Assembly (NCBI GenBank): GCA_003517915.1
Contig: DOZQ01000169.1
Location: forward strand, 1,776-7,756
Reading direction: 5' to 3'
Source: Oscillospiraceae bacterium
Lineage (GTDB): Bacteria; Bacillota; Clostridia; Oscillospirales; Acutalibacteraceae
DNA length: 5,981 bases
Each line of letters begins with the position of its first letter. Positions within the stretch are counted from its first letter, which is position 1. This document shows, piece after piece, positions 1 to 5,332 of the stretch. The position numbers and the translations under genes are program-made. The notes beneath the pieces were generated by a model, which had not been told where the DNA came from, ran no database searches, and saw nothing but the letters and a program-made list of their open reading frames with translations.

Positions 1-70
1 GCTCTATTCACTGCTAAAACCAGACCTCAGCCCGGCGTGTACAGTCAAAATGAATTCACAATGAAATCAC

Positions 71-113
71 GGGGACAGCGGATACGACTCTAAAAACCGC
101 ATACACTGCCCCC
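71..113 (-). other. GC-rich hairpin downstream of rpsO
   Basis: Bases 71-77 pair with 107-113 (seven pairs, one of them G-U in the transcript), and 78-81 (gcgg) pair with 97-100 (ccgc), leaving 101-106 bulged. The structure starts 18 bases after the rpsO stop codon. In the transcript no run of U follows the second arm, so it is not a textbook intrinsic terminator. It could be a 3' mRNA stabilising structure, a weak terminator, or part of the leader of the next gene. In many bacteria pnp follows rpsO, but no coding start for it is visible in bases 1-70. Confidence 0.4.
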
Positions 114-131
114 ACTTAAAATTGCTTTCGC

Positions 132-395
132 TTATTTGCGCAGTCCCAGCCGTTCAATAAGCGCACGGTAACGCGCGATATCGTTTTTCATGAGATACGC
201 CAGCAGATTGCGGCGGTGGCCGACCAGCTTTAACAGCCCGCGCTGTGAATGATAGTCTTTCTTGTGGGTCTTGAGATGCCCGTTGAGATCGTTGATCCTT
301 TTTGTAAGCAGCGCCACTTGAACCTCCGGCGAGCCGGTGTCCCCGTCGTGCAGCTTGTAGGTCTCGATTACCGAGAGTTTTTCTTCTTTAAGCAT
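132..395 (-). CDS. rpsO: 30S ribosomal protein S15
   Basis: Encodes an 87-residue S15, close to the usual 88-89 residues. S15 is a primary binder of the central domain of 16S rRNA (helices 20-22) in the 30S subunit. The family pattern is clear: [19 protein letters not shown] at 16-34, then the RNA-binding segment [20 protein letters not shown] at 37-56, with His40, His44, Asp47 and Ser50 in the expected places. Gln51 stands where Arg is more usual (HSRRGL), a mild variation. The ATG at 393-395 is preceded by a strong AGAGGTGA ribosome binding site 7 bases upstream. The stop codon is TAA. The gene has its own promoter and a structured leader, so it appears to be a transcription unit separate from trpS. 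Identification is certain; only autoregulation is inferred. Confidence 0.98.
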   Translation of the reverse strand: MLKEEKLSVIETYKLHDGDTGSPEVQVALLTKRINDLNGHLKTHKKDYHSQRGLLKLVGHRRNLLAYLMKNDIARYRALIERLGLRK

Positions 396-402
396 AATAC
401 TT

Positions 403-410
403 TCACCTCT
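403..410 (-). promoter_or_regulatory. Shine-Dalgarno site of rpsO
   Basis: On the minus strand this reads AGAGGTGA, 7 bases before the rpsO ATG, a strong match to the 16S 3' end. It decides the start codon. It is also the likely target of control: bases 401-408 (AGGTGAAA in the mRNA) are complementary over eight positions, one of them G-U, to TTTTACCT in the leader at 443-450. Confidence 0.85.
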
Positions 411-494
411 TTAATATATTCAGCCTGATCCGCGCTATGGGCAGGTAAAATCCCGTAAGGGCGTGACCCCAAAGCCCAGGTCAGGTTGTAACCA
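411..494 (-). promoter_or_regulatory. Structured rpsO mRNA leader, probable S15 autoregulatory element
   Basis: The 5' untranslated region, about 100 nt from the predicted transcription start, is dense in pairing. An outer stem joins 481-485 (CCTGA in mRNA) with 424-428 (TCAGG). An inner stem joins 474-478 (TGGGC) with 438-442 (GCCCA). A small hairpin, CCC-TTAC-GGG, lies at 452-461. The GGGC at 474-477 could instead pair with the GCCC at 459-462, so at least two folds compete. Bases 443-450 could also pair with the Shine-Dalgarno region 401-408. It is established that S15 represses its own mRNA through leader structures in several bacterial phyla, including Bacillaceae. That this leader binds S15 is inferred from its position and structure. 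The fold was drawn by eye, not computed. Confidence 0.65.
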
Positions 495-500
495 AACTAT

Positions 501-529
501 ATTATATCACCTGAAAGCGGCGATGTAAA
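501..529 (-). promoter_or_regulatory. Sigma-A-type promoter of rpsO
   Basis: On the minus strand the -35 hexamer is TTTACA (524-529, five of six consensus bases) and the -10 hexamer is TATAAT (501-506, perfect), separated by exactly 17 bases. Transcription should start near 493-495, just upstream of the outer stem of the leader. The promoter lies in the short gap after the trpS stop codon, so rpsO can be expressed independently of trpS. Confidence 0.85.
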
Positions 530-562
530 GCGATATTTTCCGGTTTTTGCCGTATTCGCGCA

Positions 563-1582
563 TCATCGTATAAATCCGACCTTTTTCATCGCCTTGGCCA
601 GCGTGCGCGATGCGGTGTATCTCGCTTTTTCCGCCTGCTCGCGGTAGATTTTTTCGAGCGCGCCCTTATCCGACATATATTCGGAGAAACGCCGCTGAAC
701 CGGACGCAGCTCCTCGGCAATCGCCTCGCCTACCGCCGCTTTAAACTCCCCGTAGCCCCTGCCGTCAAATTCCGCTTCAATCTCTTTAAGATTTTTACCT
801 GTAACGCAGGAATAAATTGTCATGAGATTGTTTATGCCGTCCTTGCCCTCGGCACAGCGCACCTCGGTTTCGGAATCGGTCACGGCGCGCTTTAATTTGC
901 GGACAATCACCTCAGGGGGATCGAGCAGCGCGATATAGGCGTTTTGGTTGGCGTCCGACTTGGACATTTTTTTCGCGGGATCCTGCAAAGACATGACCTT
1001 CGCGCCCATTTTCGGGATATACGGCTCCGGTACGGTAAAGACCGGCCCGTAAAAATGGTTGAACCGCTCGGCTATGGTGCGTGAAAGCTCCAGATGCTGC
1101 TTTTGATCCGCGCCGATGGGCACCAAATGGGCATTGTAGAGCAATATATCGGCCGCCTGCAAAGAAGGATAGGTGAACAGCCCCGCGTTTATATTGTCCG
1201 CGTGGGAGGCGGATTTATCCTTGAACTGGGTCATGCGGGCAAGCTCACCGAACTGGGTATTGCAGGCGAGTATCCAGGCGAGCTGCGCGTGCTCTGGCAC
1301 CGATGACTGTATAAACAGCGTGCCCTTTTCTGTGTCTATACCCACCGCCATAAGCAGCGCGAAGGTTTCGAGTACCTGACGGCGGAATTTGGCCGGCTCC
1401 TGACGGACTGTTATGGCGTGCAGATCCGCGACGCTGTAAACGCAGTCGTAATCGTCCAGCATGTCCTTCCAATTTTTCAAAGCGCCCAGATAATTTCCCA
1501 GAGTCAGCATCCCGCTGGGCTGAATGGCGCTGAATATGCGCTTTCGTTCGGGCGCTGCCGGTTCATTTATTTGAGGTTGCAT
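563..1582 (-). CDS. trpS: Tryptophanyl-tRNA synthetase
   Basis: Encodes a 339-residue class I aminoacyl-tRNA synthetase that charges tRNA-Trp with tryptophan using ATP in the cytoplasm. The HIGH-equivalent region is PSGMLTLGNYLGA at 22-34. Other TrpRS hallmarks follow: DLHAITV (53-59), the QAADILLY segment (142-149), GADQKQHLEL (157-166) and the KMSKS loop KKMSKSD at 204-210. Length is normal for bacterial TrpRS. I chose the ATG at 1580-1582 because AAGGAG lies 9 bases upstream and the family core begins about 15 residues in. The frame stays open to 1717, but that part translates palindromic repeats. The short N-terminal tail (MQPQINEPAAPERK) is probably a lineage extension. No T-box leader is present. 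No intrinsic terminator is visible between its TGA stop and the rpsO promoter 33 bases downstream. Confidence 0.97.
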   Translation of the reverse strand: MQPQINEPAAPERKRIFSAIQPSGMLTLGNYLGALKNWKDMLDDYDCVYSVADLHAITVRQEPAKFRRQVLETFALLMAVGIDTEKGTLFIQSSVPEHAQLAWILACNTQFGELARMTQFKDKSASHADNINAGLFTYPSLQAADILLYNAHLVPIGADQKQHLELSRTIAERFNHFYGPVFTVPEPYIPKMGAKVMSLQDPAKKMSKSDANQNAYIALLDPPEVIVRKLKRAVTDSETEVRCAEGKDGINNLMTIYSCVTGKNLKEIEAEFDGRGYGEFKAAVGEAIAEELRPVQRRFSEYMSDKGALEKIYREQAEKARYTASRTLAKAMKKVGFIR

Positions 1583-1591
1583 TCTTAACCG

Positions 1592-1597
1592 CTCCTT
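1592..1597 (-). promoter_or_regulatory. Shine-Dalgarno site of trpS
   Basis: Reads AAGGAG on the minus strand, 9 bases before the ATG at 1582. It fixes the trpS start and excludes the longer in-frame extension into the repeat region. CATAAT at 1598-1603 has no convincing -35 box, so I call no promoter here. Confidence 0.8.
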
Positions 1598-1629
1598 ATT
1601 ATGGGTAAACGATGAATAAATCGGGCTTT

Positions 1630-1681
1630 GTAGGGGCGCACTGTGCGCGCCTAGCGGACGGATATAGAATCCGTCCCTACG
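1630..1681. repeat. GTAGGG-type palindromic repeat, double hairpin
   Basis: A unit of about 51 bases is bounded by the inverted pair GTAGGG (1630-1635) and CCCTAC (1675-1680). Inside are two perfect stem-loops: GCGCAC-T-GTGCGC at 1636-1648, and GGACGGAT (1656-1663) with ATCCGTCC (1669-1676) around a 5-base loop. Read on the minus strand, 1654-1681 follows the same plan as the copy at 1704-1732: CGTAGG, variable stem, short loop, stem, CGC. The layout resembles short non-coding palindromic repeats scattered in Clostridia genomes; the family is named from memory. It lies in the gap before trpS, where it may also stabilise or attenuate mRNA. Confidence 0.75.
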
Positions 1682-1703
1682 AGGTGCCGAGATAATTTTT
1701 ACG

Positions 1704-1732
1704 GCGAGCGGCCACATGGGGCCGCTCCTACG
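1704..1732 (-). repeat. GTAGGG-type palindromic repeat, single hairpin
   Basis: On the minus strand this begins CGTAGG and forms a perfect 8-bp stem, GAGCGGCC (1706-1713) with GGCCGCTC (1720-1727), around a 6-base loop. It shares the plan of the unit at 1654-1681, but the stem bases differ in a compensating way: AGCGGCC/GGCCGCT here, GACGGAT/ATCCGTC there. Pairing is thus kept while sequence changes. It begins 8 bases after the aminotransferase stop codon and could act as a 3' hairpin for that mRNA. No U-tract follows, so an intrinsic terminator is unlikely. Confidence 0.7.
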
Positions 1733-1739
1733 GGTTTAC

Positions 1740-2945
1740 CTAAATCTCCGCCGCCATTTTGCCTAAGATCTCCATGCCCTCGGTCATTTGTTCATCGGTC
1801 GGGGTGGAAAAATTCAGCCGGATATTCCGGCACGGCGCGGACTCGTCGCTGAGGAAGGCACTGCCTGGCACCACCGCCACCTTTTTCTGCACCGCCTGCC
1901 TGCAAAACTCCAGCATATCAGTGCCTTCGGGCAGCCGCGCCCAGATAAACAGCCCGCCCTGCACCGGATTATAGGTGATTTTCGGCATGAGATATCTGTC
2001 CATAAGCGACATCATCAGCTCGGCCTTGCGGCGGTAAATTCCTTTTATTTTTTGGATATGGGCGTCATAATCGCATTCGGTCATAAAGGCACCGCAGATT
2101 TTCTGCGCCCATATGTTTGTGTGAACGTCGCTTACCTGCTTGCAGACGGTCATTTTCGCGATTATTTCCGTCGGGGCGACCGCGTAACCGACCCTGAGTC
2201 CCGGGGAGAGCACCTTTGAAAAAGACCCCGCGTAAACGACTATCCCGTCCTCGTCGAGCGACTTGATCGGCGGGATATCCTCACCCGCGAAACGGGTTTC
2301 CCCGTAGGGATTATCCTCTAAAATCAAGGTATTATAGCGCTTTGCCAGCTCATAAACCGCCTTTCGCTTTTCCCCCGACATAGTAAGACCCGAGGGATTT
2401 TGGAAATTCGGTATAAGATAAATCAGCTTTGTGTTTTTGTGGGCTTTCAGCGCCTGCTCAAGCTTTTCGAGCGAGATGCCGTCGCTTTCCATTTCTATGC
2501 CCACAAGGTTCAGCTTATAGGAGCGAAAGGCGTTAAGCGAGCCTATAAAGCTTGGATTTTCGCAGATAAGCGTGTCGCCCTCGTCGCACAGCGCCTTTAC
2601 GGTCAGCTCCATGACCTGCTGCGCCCCGGCGGTGATGATAAGCTCGTCAAACTCCCTAAACGCGCCGTAACGCCCGCGCATAAAGCCGCGCATGGTTTCC
2701 CTCAGGGCGGGATCTCCCTCTGAGATTGAATATTGCAGCGCGTCTATGGGTGTCTCCGCAAAGATTTTGCCCGAGATGCGCGTAACTTCCTCCACCGGAA
2801 ACGCCTCCGGCGCGGGATTGCCCGCCGCAAACGGCACAATACCCGGCATGCCGGTAAATTTTAAAATCTCACGGATCACCGACGGCTTTAAATGATCGAC
2901 CCGATTAGCAAAACGGTATTCCACCGAAAAATCCCTCCGCTTCAT
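1740..2945 (-). CDS. PLP-dependent class I/II aminotransferase (AAT-I fold)
   Basis: Encodes a 401-residue fold-type I aminotransferase that moves an amino group between an amino acid and a 2-oxo acid. Visible cofactor residues are TAGAQQ (105-110, phosphate-binding turn), NPSG with Asn183, DNPYGE with Asp211 and Tyr214, SFSK with Schiff-base Lys244 followed by PGLRVGY, and Arg376 in NIRLNFS for the substrate carboxylate. The overall pattern (FAAGNPAPEAFP, QYSISEGDPALR) matches the group containing 2-aminoadipate/LysN-like and aromatic aminotransferases; substrate cannot be read from sequence. There is no N-terminal GntR-type DNA-binding domain, so it is not a MocR regulator. The ATG at 2943-2945 overlaps the upstream TGA (ATGA) and has only a weak Shine-Dalgarno, which points to translational coupling. 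The in-frame extension to 3053 lies inside the upstream gene and is rejected. Confidence 0.92.
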   Translation of the reverse strand: MKRRDFSVEYRFANRVDHLKPSVIREILKFTGMPGIVPFAAGNPAPEAFPVEEVTRISGKIFAETPIDALQYSISEGDPALRETMRGFMRGRYGAFREFDELIITAGAQQVMELTVKALCDEGDTLICENPSFIGSLNAFRSYKLNLVGIEMESDGISLEKLEQALKAHKNTKLIYLIPNFQNPSGLTMSGEKRKAVYELAKRYNTLILEDNPYGETRFAGEDIPPIKSLDEDGIVVYAGSFSKVLSPGLRVGYAVAPTEIIAKMTVCKQVSDVHTNIWAQKICGAFMTECDYDAHIQKIKGIYRRKAELMMSLMDRYLMPKITYNPVQGGLFIWARLPEGTDMLEFCRQAVQKKVAVVPGSAFLSDESAPCRNIRLNFSTPTDEQMTEGMEILGKMAAEI

Positions 2946-4078
2946 ATTCCAGTTATCTTTTTCTTTATAATTTCTATGATCCTGTCCCGCTGCGCCGGGG
3001 TCATGCCGCTGCCCGAGGGCAGGCACACGCCGGAGTCGAACAGTCTGCCGCACACGTCACCGTCCCCTGCGGTGTAATAATCCCTGCCGGAGTGCAGCGG
3101 CTGCAGGTGCATCGGCTTCCAGTAACGCCTGGCCTCGATGTTGTGAGCCTCAAGGCAGTCAATAAGCTCCTGCGGGGAAACACCGCAGTTTTTATCGAGC
3201 ACCGCGCAGGAAAGCCAGTAATTCGGCTCGGTGTCCGGCGAAACCGGCATCATATCAAGCGGCAGGCCGTCAAACTCCGCCGCGTAGGCATTATAGTGCT
3301 CCCGCCGAACGGCAATGCGGTGGGCAAGCGTTTCGAACTGCCCCCTCGCTATGGCGGCGGAAATATTTGAAAGCCGGTAGTTGAAGCCGACCTCGGTGTG
3401 CTGGTAATACGGGGCGTTCCGCCTCGCCTGAGTCGCGTAATACAGGGCTTTTTCAGCCATGGCGGTGTCGTTTGTGAGCAGCATTCCGCCGCCCGAGGAG
3501 GTAATGATCTTGTTGCCATTAAATGAAAGTATGGCGGCCGCGCCGAAAGCCCCGCACATTTTGCCCTTGTACCGCGCGCCCAGCGCCTCCGCCGCGTCTT
3601 CTATCACGGGGATGCCGTAGCTCTCAAACAGCGGCAGCAGCGCGCCCATATTGGCCGGATGACCGTAAAGGTCGACTATGACCGCAGCCTTCGGGAGCCT
3701 CCCACGTTTATCGAGTTCACTAAGCGCCCGCTTTGCCGCCTTCGGGCACATCCCGTAGCCGGTCTGCTCAGAATCGACGAACACCGGCTCCGCTCCCAGA
3801 TAATGCACCGGATTACAGCTGCCGATAAATGTAAAAGAGGGGCATAGCACCGTGTCTCCCGGTGAAATCCCCAAATATAAAAGGCTCAAATGAATGGCGG
3901 CCGTGCCGGAACACAGCGCGACCGCGTGTTTTACTCCCACGCTGTTCGATATTTCGGCCTCAAGCGCTTTGATATCCGGCCCCATGGGAGCTATCCAGTT
4001 TTGCGCGAAGGCGTTTTTTACATGCTTTTCTTCCGCGCCGGTAAGATAAGGCGGAGAAAGGTAAATCCGCTCATCCAT
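2942..4078 (-). CDS. DegT/DnrJ/EryC1/StrS-family sugar aminotransferase, EpsN/PglE-like
   Basis: Encodes a 378-residue PLP enzyme of the nucleotide-sugar aminotransferase family. The start RIYLSPPYLTG followed by NWIAPMGP (27-34) is typical of the EpsN/PglE branch, which aminates C4 of UDP-4-keto-6-deoxy-GlcNAc-type sugars for glycans. Seen motifs: SGTAAIHL (57-64), SFTF (81-84), EDAAEALG with PLP-binding Asp161, SFNGNK with Schiff-base Lys190 followed by SGGGML, NYRLSN (233-238), WKPMHLQPL (320-328) and CLPSGSGMT near the end. Length is normal. The ATG at 4076-4078 follows AGAGGA by 7 bases and overlaps the end of the ATP-grasp gene by 8 bases. The usual partners, a 4,6-dehydratase and an acetyltransferase, are not in this window. 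The exact sugar is therefore inferred, while the family is secure. Confidence 0.93.
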   Translation of the reverse strand: MDERIYLSPPYLTGAEEKHVKNAFAQNWIAPMGPDIKALEAEISNSVGVKHAVALCSGTAAIHLSLLYLGISPGDTVLCPSFTFIGSCNPVHYLGAEPVFVDSEQTGYGMCPKAAKRALSELDKRGRLPKAAVIVDLYGHPANMGALLPLFESYGIPVIEDAAEALGARYKGKMCGAFGAAAILSFNGNKIITSSGGGMLLTNDTAMAEKALYYATQARRNAPYYQHTEVGFNYRLSNISAAIARGQFETLAHRIAVRREHYNAYAAEFDGLPLDMMPVSPDTEPNYWLSCAVLDKNCGVSPQELIDCLEAHNIEARRYWKPMHLQPLHSGRDYYTAGDGDVCGRLFDSGVCLPSGSGMTPAQRDRIIEIIKKKITGI

Positions 4079-5078
4079 TGAGGTTTCCTCTAAACGCGGG
4101 ATCGTTCATCCCGGTAAATACCGCGCCGTCGCTTTTAAACATGCATATATCCTCTTTATAATTACCTATGGCACGTTCGTTTTTTATTCCGCGCAGGTTA
4201 TTAAGCATATACCGCGGGAAATTACAGCCGCATTCGTGTGCAAGAGAATAGCCGCCTCCAAAACGGGGATTTACGTCAAATATATAATACTCTCCGCATG
4301 AATAGAGTATATCCATATCCGCAACGCCGGTTATGCCAAATTTATACGCGAATTCCTCCACTATCTCAAACAACCGGGGAGTCTTGACCGACACGGCCTT
4401 GTCGGTCTCGCCCGCACGCATGGAAAATTTCTTTTTCAAAAAAATCGAGACGGTCTCGCCCGATAAGATATCCCGGTAGACGTCCACGCCGAATTCGTCC
4501 CCCACAAGATATTCCTGCACAATTGTGTCTTTGTATTTTTCATAATAGAATTCGACCTCGCGCATGTTTTCAGCGACAAAGGTATTCAGACTGCCGCTGC
4601 CGAAGCGGGGCTTTATGAACACCGGAAATTCAAGCTCACCTGCGGCGAGCGCTTTTTTGAATTCATTTAGCTCGATATAAGACTTTACAAAGGGAAAACC
4701 CAGTCTCTCAAGCTCTTTGGAAAGCAGCCATTTGTCAAGGCATTTTTGCGAAACCTCGGCGTTTGGCCCAAAAAAAGTGACGCCGTGGTCTTTGAGCTTA
4801 TCCTTAGCCGATGAAAGAAAATTAAGCTCATAATCGGTAAGCGAGGCCATTCCGCTTACCGAATTTTCGTCACAGGCGCGCAGCAGCGTTTCAAGATAAT
4901 CCTCACTGCGGTAACCCGGCAGAAAAACCCTCTTGCCGCCTGTATGCAGCGCCGCGGAGTAGACTGACATATCACTGAGTAAAAGCTCCCCTATACCGGA
5001 AAGCTCTTTAGTAAAAAAATTTACCAGACTGGCCCTGCGTCCCACACTGGTAAGCAAAAAACGTATTTTTTCCGCCAT
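4071..5078 (-). CDS. ATP-grasp ligase, CarB/carboxylate-amine ligase-like
   Basis: Encodes 335 residues of an ATP-grasp protein, a fold that activates a carboxylate as acyl phosphate and joins it to an amine or similar nucleophile. The N-terminal FLLTSVGRRASLVNFF (7-22) is the preATP-grasp strand-loop-helix typical of small carbamoyl-phosphate-synthase-like ligases. FIKPRFGSGS (154-163) gives ATP-binding Lys156. QEYLVGDEFGVDVY (188-201) is the hinge and following strand. Asp254/Asp256 and FDVNPRFGGGYS (267-278) hold Mg-ATP ligands, with Asn270 and Arg272. I chose the ATG at 5076-5078, with GGGGG 5 bases upstream; a TTG at 5090 adds four residues but has no ribosome site. By eye the gene is more AT-rich than its neighbours. 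The overlap with the DegT-family gene suggests it works on the same product, perhaps acylating an amino sugar, but no substrate can be named. Confidence 0.88.
   Translation of the reverse strand: MAEKIRFLLTSVGRRASLVNFFTKELSGIGELLLSDMSVYSAALHTGGKRVFLPGYRSEDYLETLLRACDENSVSGMASLTDYELNFLSSAKDKLKDHGVTFFGPNAEVSQKCLDKWLLSKELERLGFPFVKSYIELNEFKKALAAGELEFPVFIKPRFGSGSLNTFVAENMREVEFYYEKYKDTIVQEYLVGDEFGVDVYRDILSGETVSIFLKKKFSMRAGETDKAVSVKTPRLFEIVEEFAYKFGITGVADMDILYSCGEYYIFDVNPRFGGGYSLAHECGCNFPRYMLNNLRGIKNERAIGNYKEDICMFKSDGAVFTGMNDPAFRGNLNG
4086..4091 (-). promoter_or_regulatory. Shine-Dalgarno site of the DegT-family gene
   Basis: Reads AGAGGA on the minus strand, 7 bases before the ATG at 4078. It lies inside the last codons of the ATP-grasp gene, which fits a co-transcribed and translationally linked pair. 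Confidence 0.7.
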
Positions 5079-5100
5079 GTCGGCCCCCAAACTAACACGT

Positions 5101-5164
5101 TATGGCAAATTGACAAAGCATGTATCTGAACGTTACGAATAAGATTAAATGTCAATTTGCTATG
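5101..5164. repeat. Inverted repeat A in the gap before the ATP-grasp gene
   Basis: GCAAATTGACA (5105-5115) and TGTCAATTTGC (5150-5160) are perfect 11-base inverted arms. They extend to 15 bases (5101-5115 with 5150-5164) if two G-T pairs are allowed. The spacer is 34 bases. Both arms contain TTGACA reading inward, like a -35 box, but neither has a usable -10 at the right distance. The long spacer and AT-rich setting suggest a mobile palindromic element or a protein-binding site rather than a terminator. Confidence 0.65.
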
Positions 5165-5169
5165 TGTCA

Positions 5170-5206
5170 TGTCTTTCGGTTACCGCTTTTTGCGGCGAGA
5201 AAGACA
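5170..5206. repeat. Bipartite stem-loop B
   Basis: TGTCTTTC (5170-5177) pairs perfectly with GAAAGACA (5199-5206). Inside, CCGC (5183-5186) pairs with GCGG (5192-5195) around a TTTTT loop, leaving asymmetric unpaired bases (5 and 3) between the stems. It is the middle of three consecutive inverted repeats. No T-tract follows on either strand, so an intrinsic terminator is unlikely. It could be an RNA structure in the transcript of the downstream genes, or part of a mobile element. Confidence 0.6.
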
Positions 5207-5223
5207 ACTTAAAATAAATCTAT

Positions 5224-5272
5224 TAGAGCAATTTGATTGGTTTTTCTATATGCGTTAAATCAAATTGCTCTA
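5224..5272. repeat. Perfect 15-bp inverted repeat C
   Basis: TAGAGCAATTTGATT (5224-5238) and AATCAAATTGCTCTA (5258-5272) are perfect inverted arms around a 19-base spacer. The outermost bases are TA on both sides, so a 13-base inverted repeat flanked by a TA duplication is possible, as for IS630/mariner-type elements. The arms share GCAA(A/T)TTGA with repeat A. No T-tract follows on either strand. No transposase is present, and 49 bases is short even for a MITE, so a palindromic unit or binding site is equally possible. Confidence 0.7.
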
Positions 5273-5332
5273 GATAATACCGTTATCCGCCGGATTCTGG
5301 TATCTATAATAGTATCCATTAAATATAGCTGG

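Noticed and set aside
530..562. Intrinsic terminator of trpS
   Set aside because: Only a three-base stem (CGG with CCG) can be drawn and no T-tract follows.
1583..1717. N-terminal extension of trpS by 45 codons, in an open frame
   Set aside because: The extra residues translate the GTAGGG palindromic repeats, have no family similarity, and the ATG at 1582 has a proper AAGGAG site at 9 bases.
1788..2219. 143-codon open frame on the plus strand
   Set aside because: It lies antisense inside the aminotransferase gene, has no recognisable motif, and is a by-product of GC-rich codon use. The other plus-strand frames in the window were dismissed for the same reason.
2946..3053. N-terminal extension of the class I/II aminotransferase
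   Set aside because: It lies wholly inside the DegT-family gene in another frame, and the ATGA start at 2945 begins the recognisable family sequence.
5079..5090. TTG start for the ATP-grasp gene, four codons upstream of the ATG
   Set aside because: No ribosome binding site precedes it, whereas the ATG at 5078 has GGGGG at a workable distance and is the commoner start codon.
5110..5155. TTGACA on both strands as promoter -35 boxes
   Set aside because: No -10 hexamer close to consensus sits 16-18 bases away on either strand. The motifs are better explained as parts of the inverted arms of repeat A.
5170..5272. Stem-loops B and C as intrinsic terminators or an integron attC site
   Set aside because: Neither has a T-tract on either strand, and I could not find the paired AAC/GTT core ends required for an attC site.
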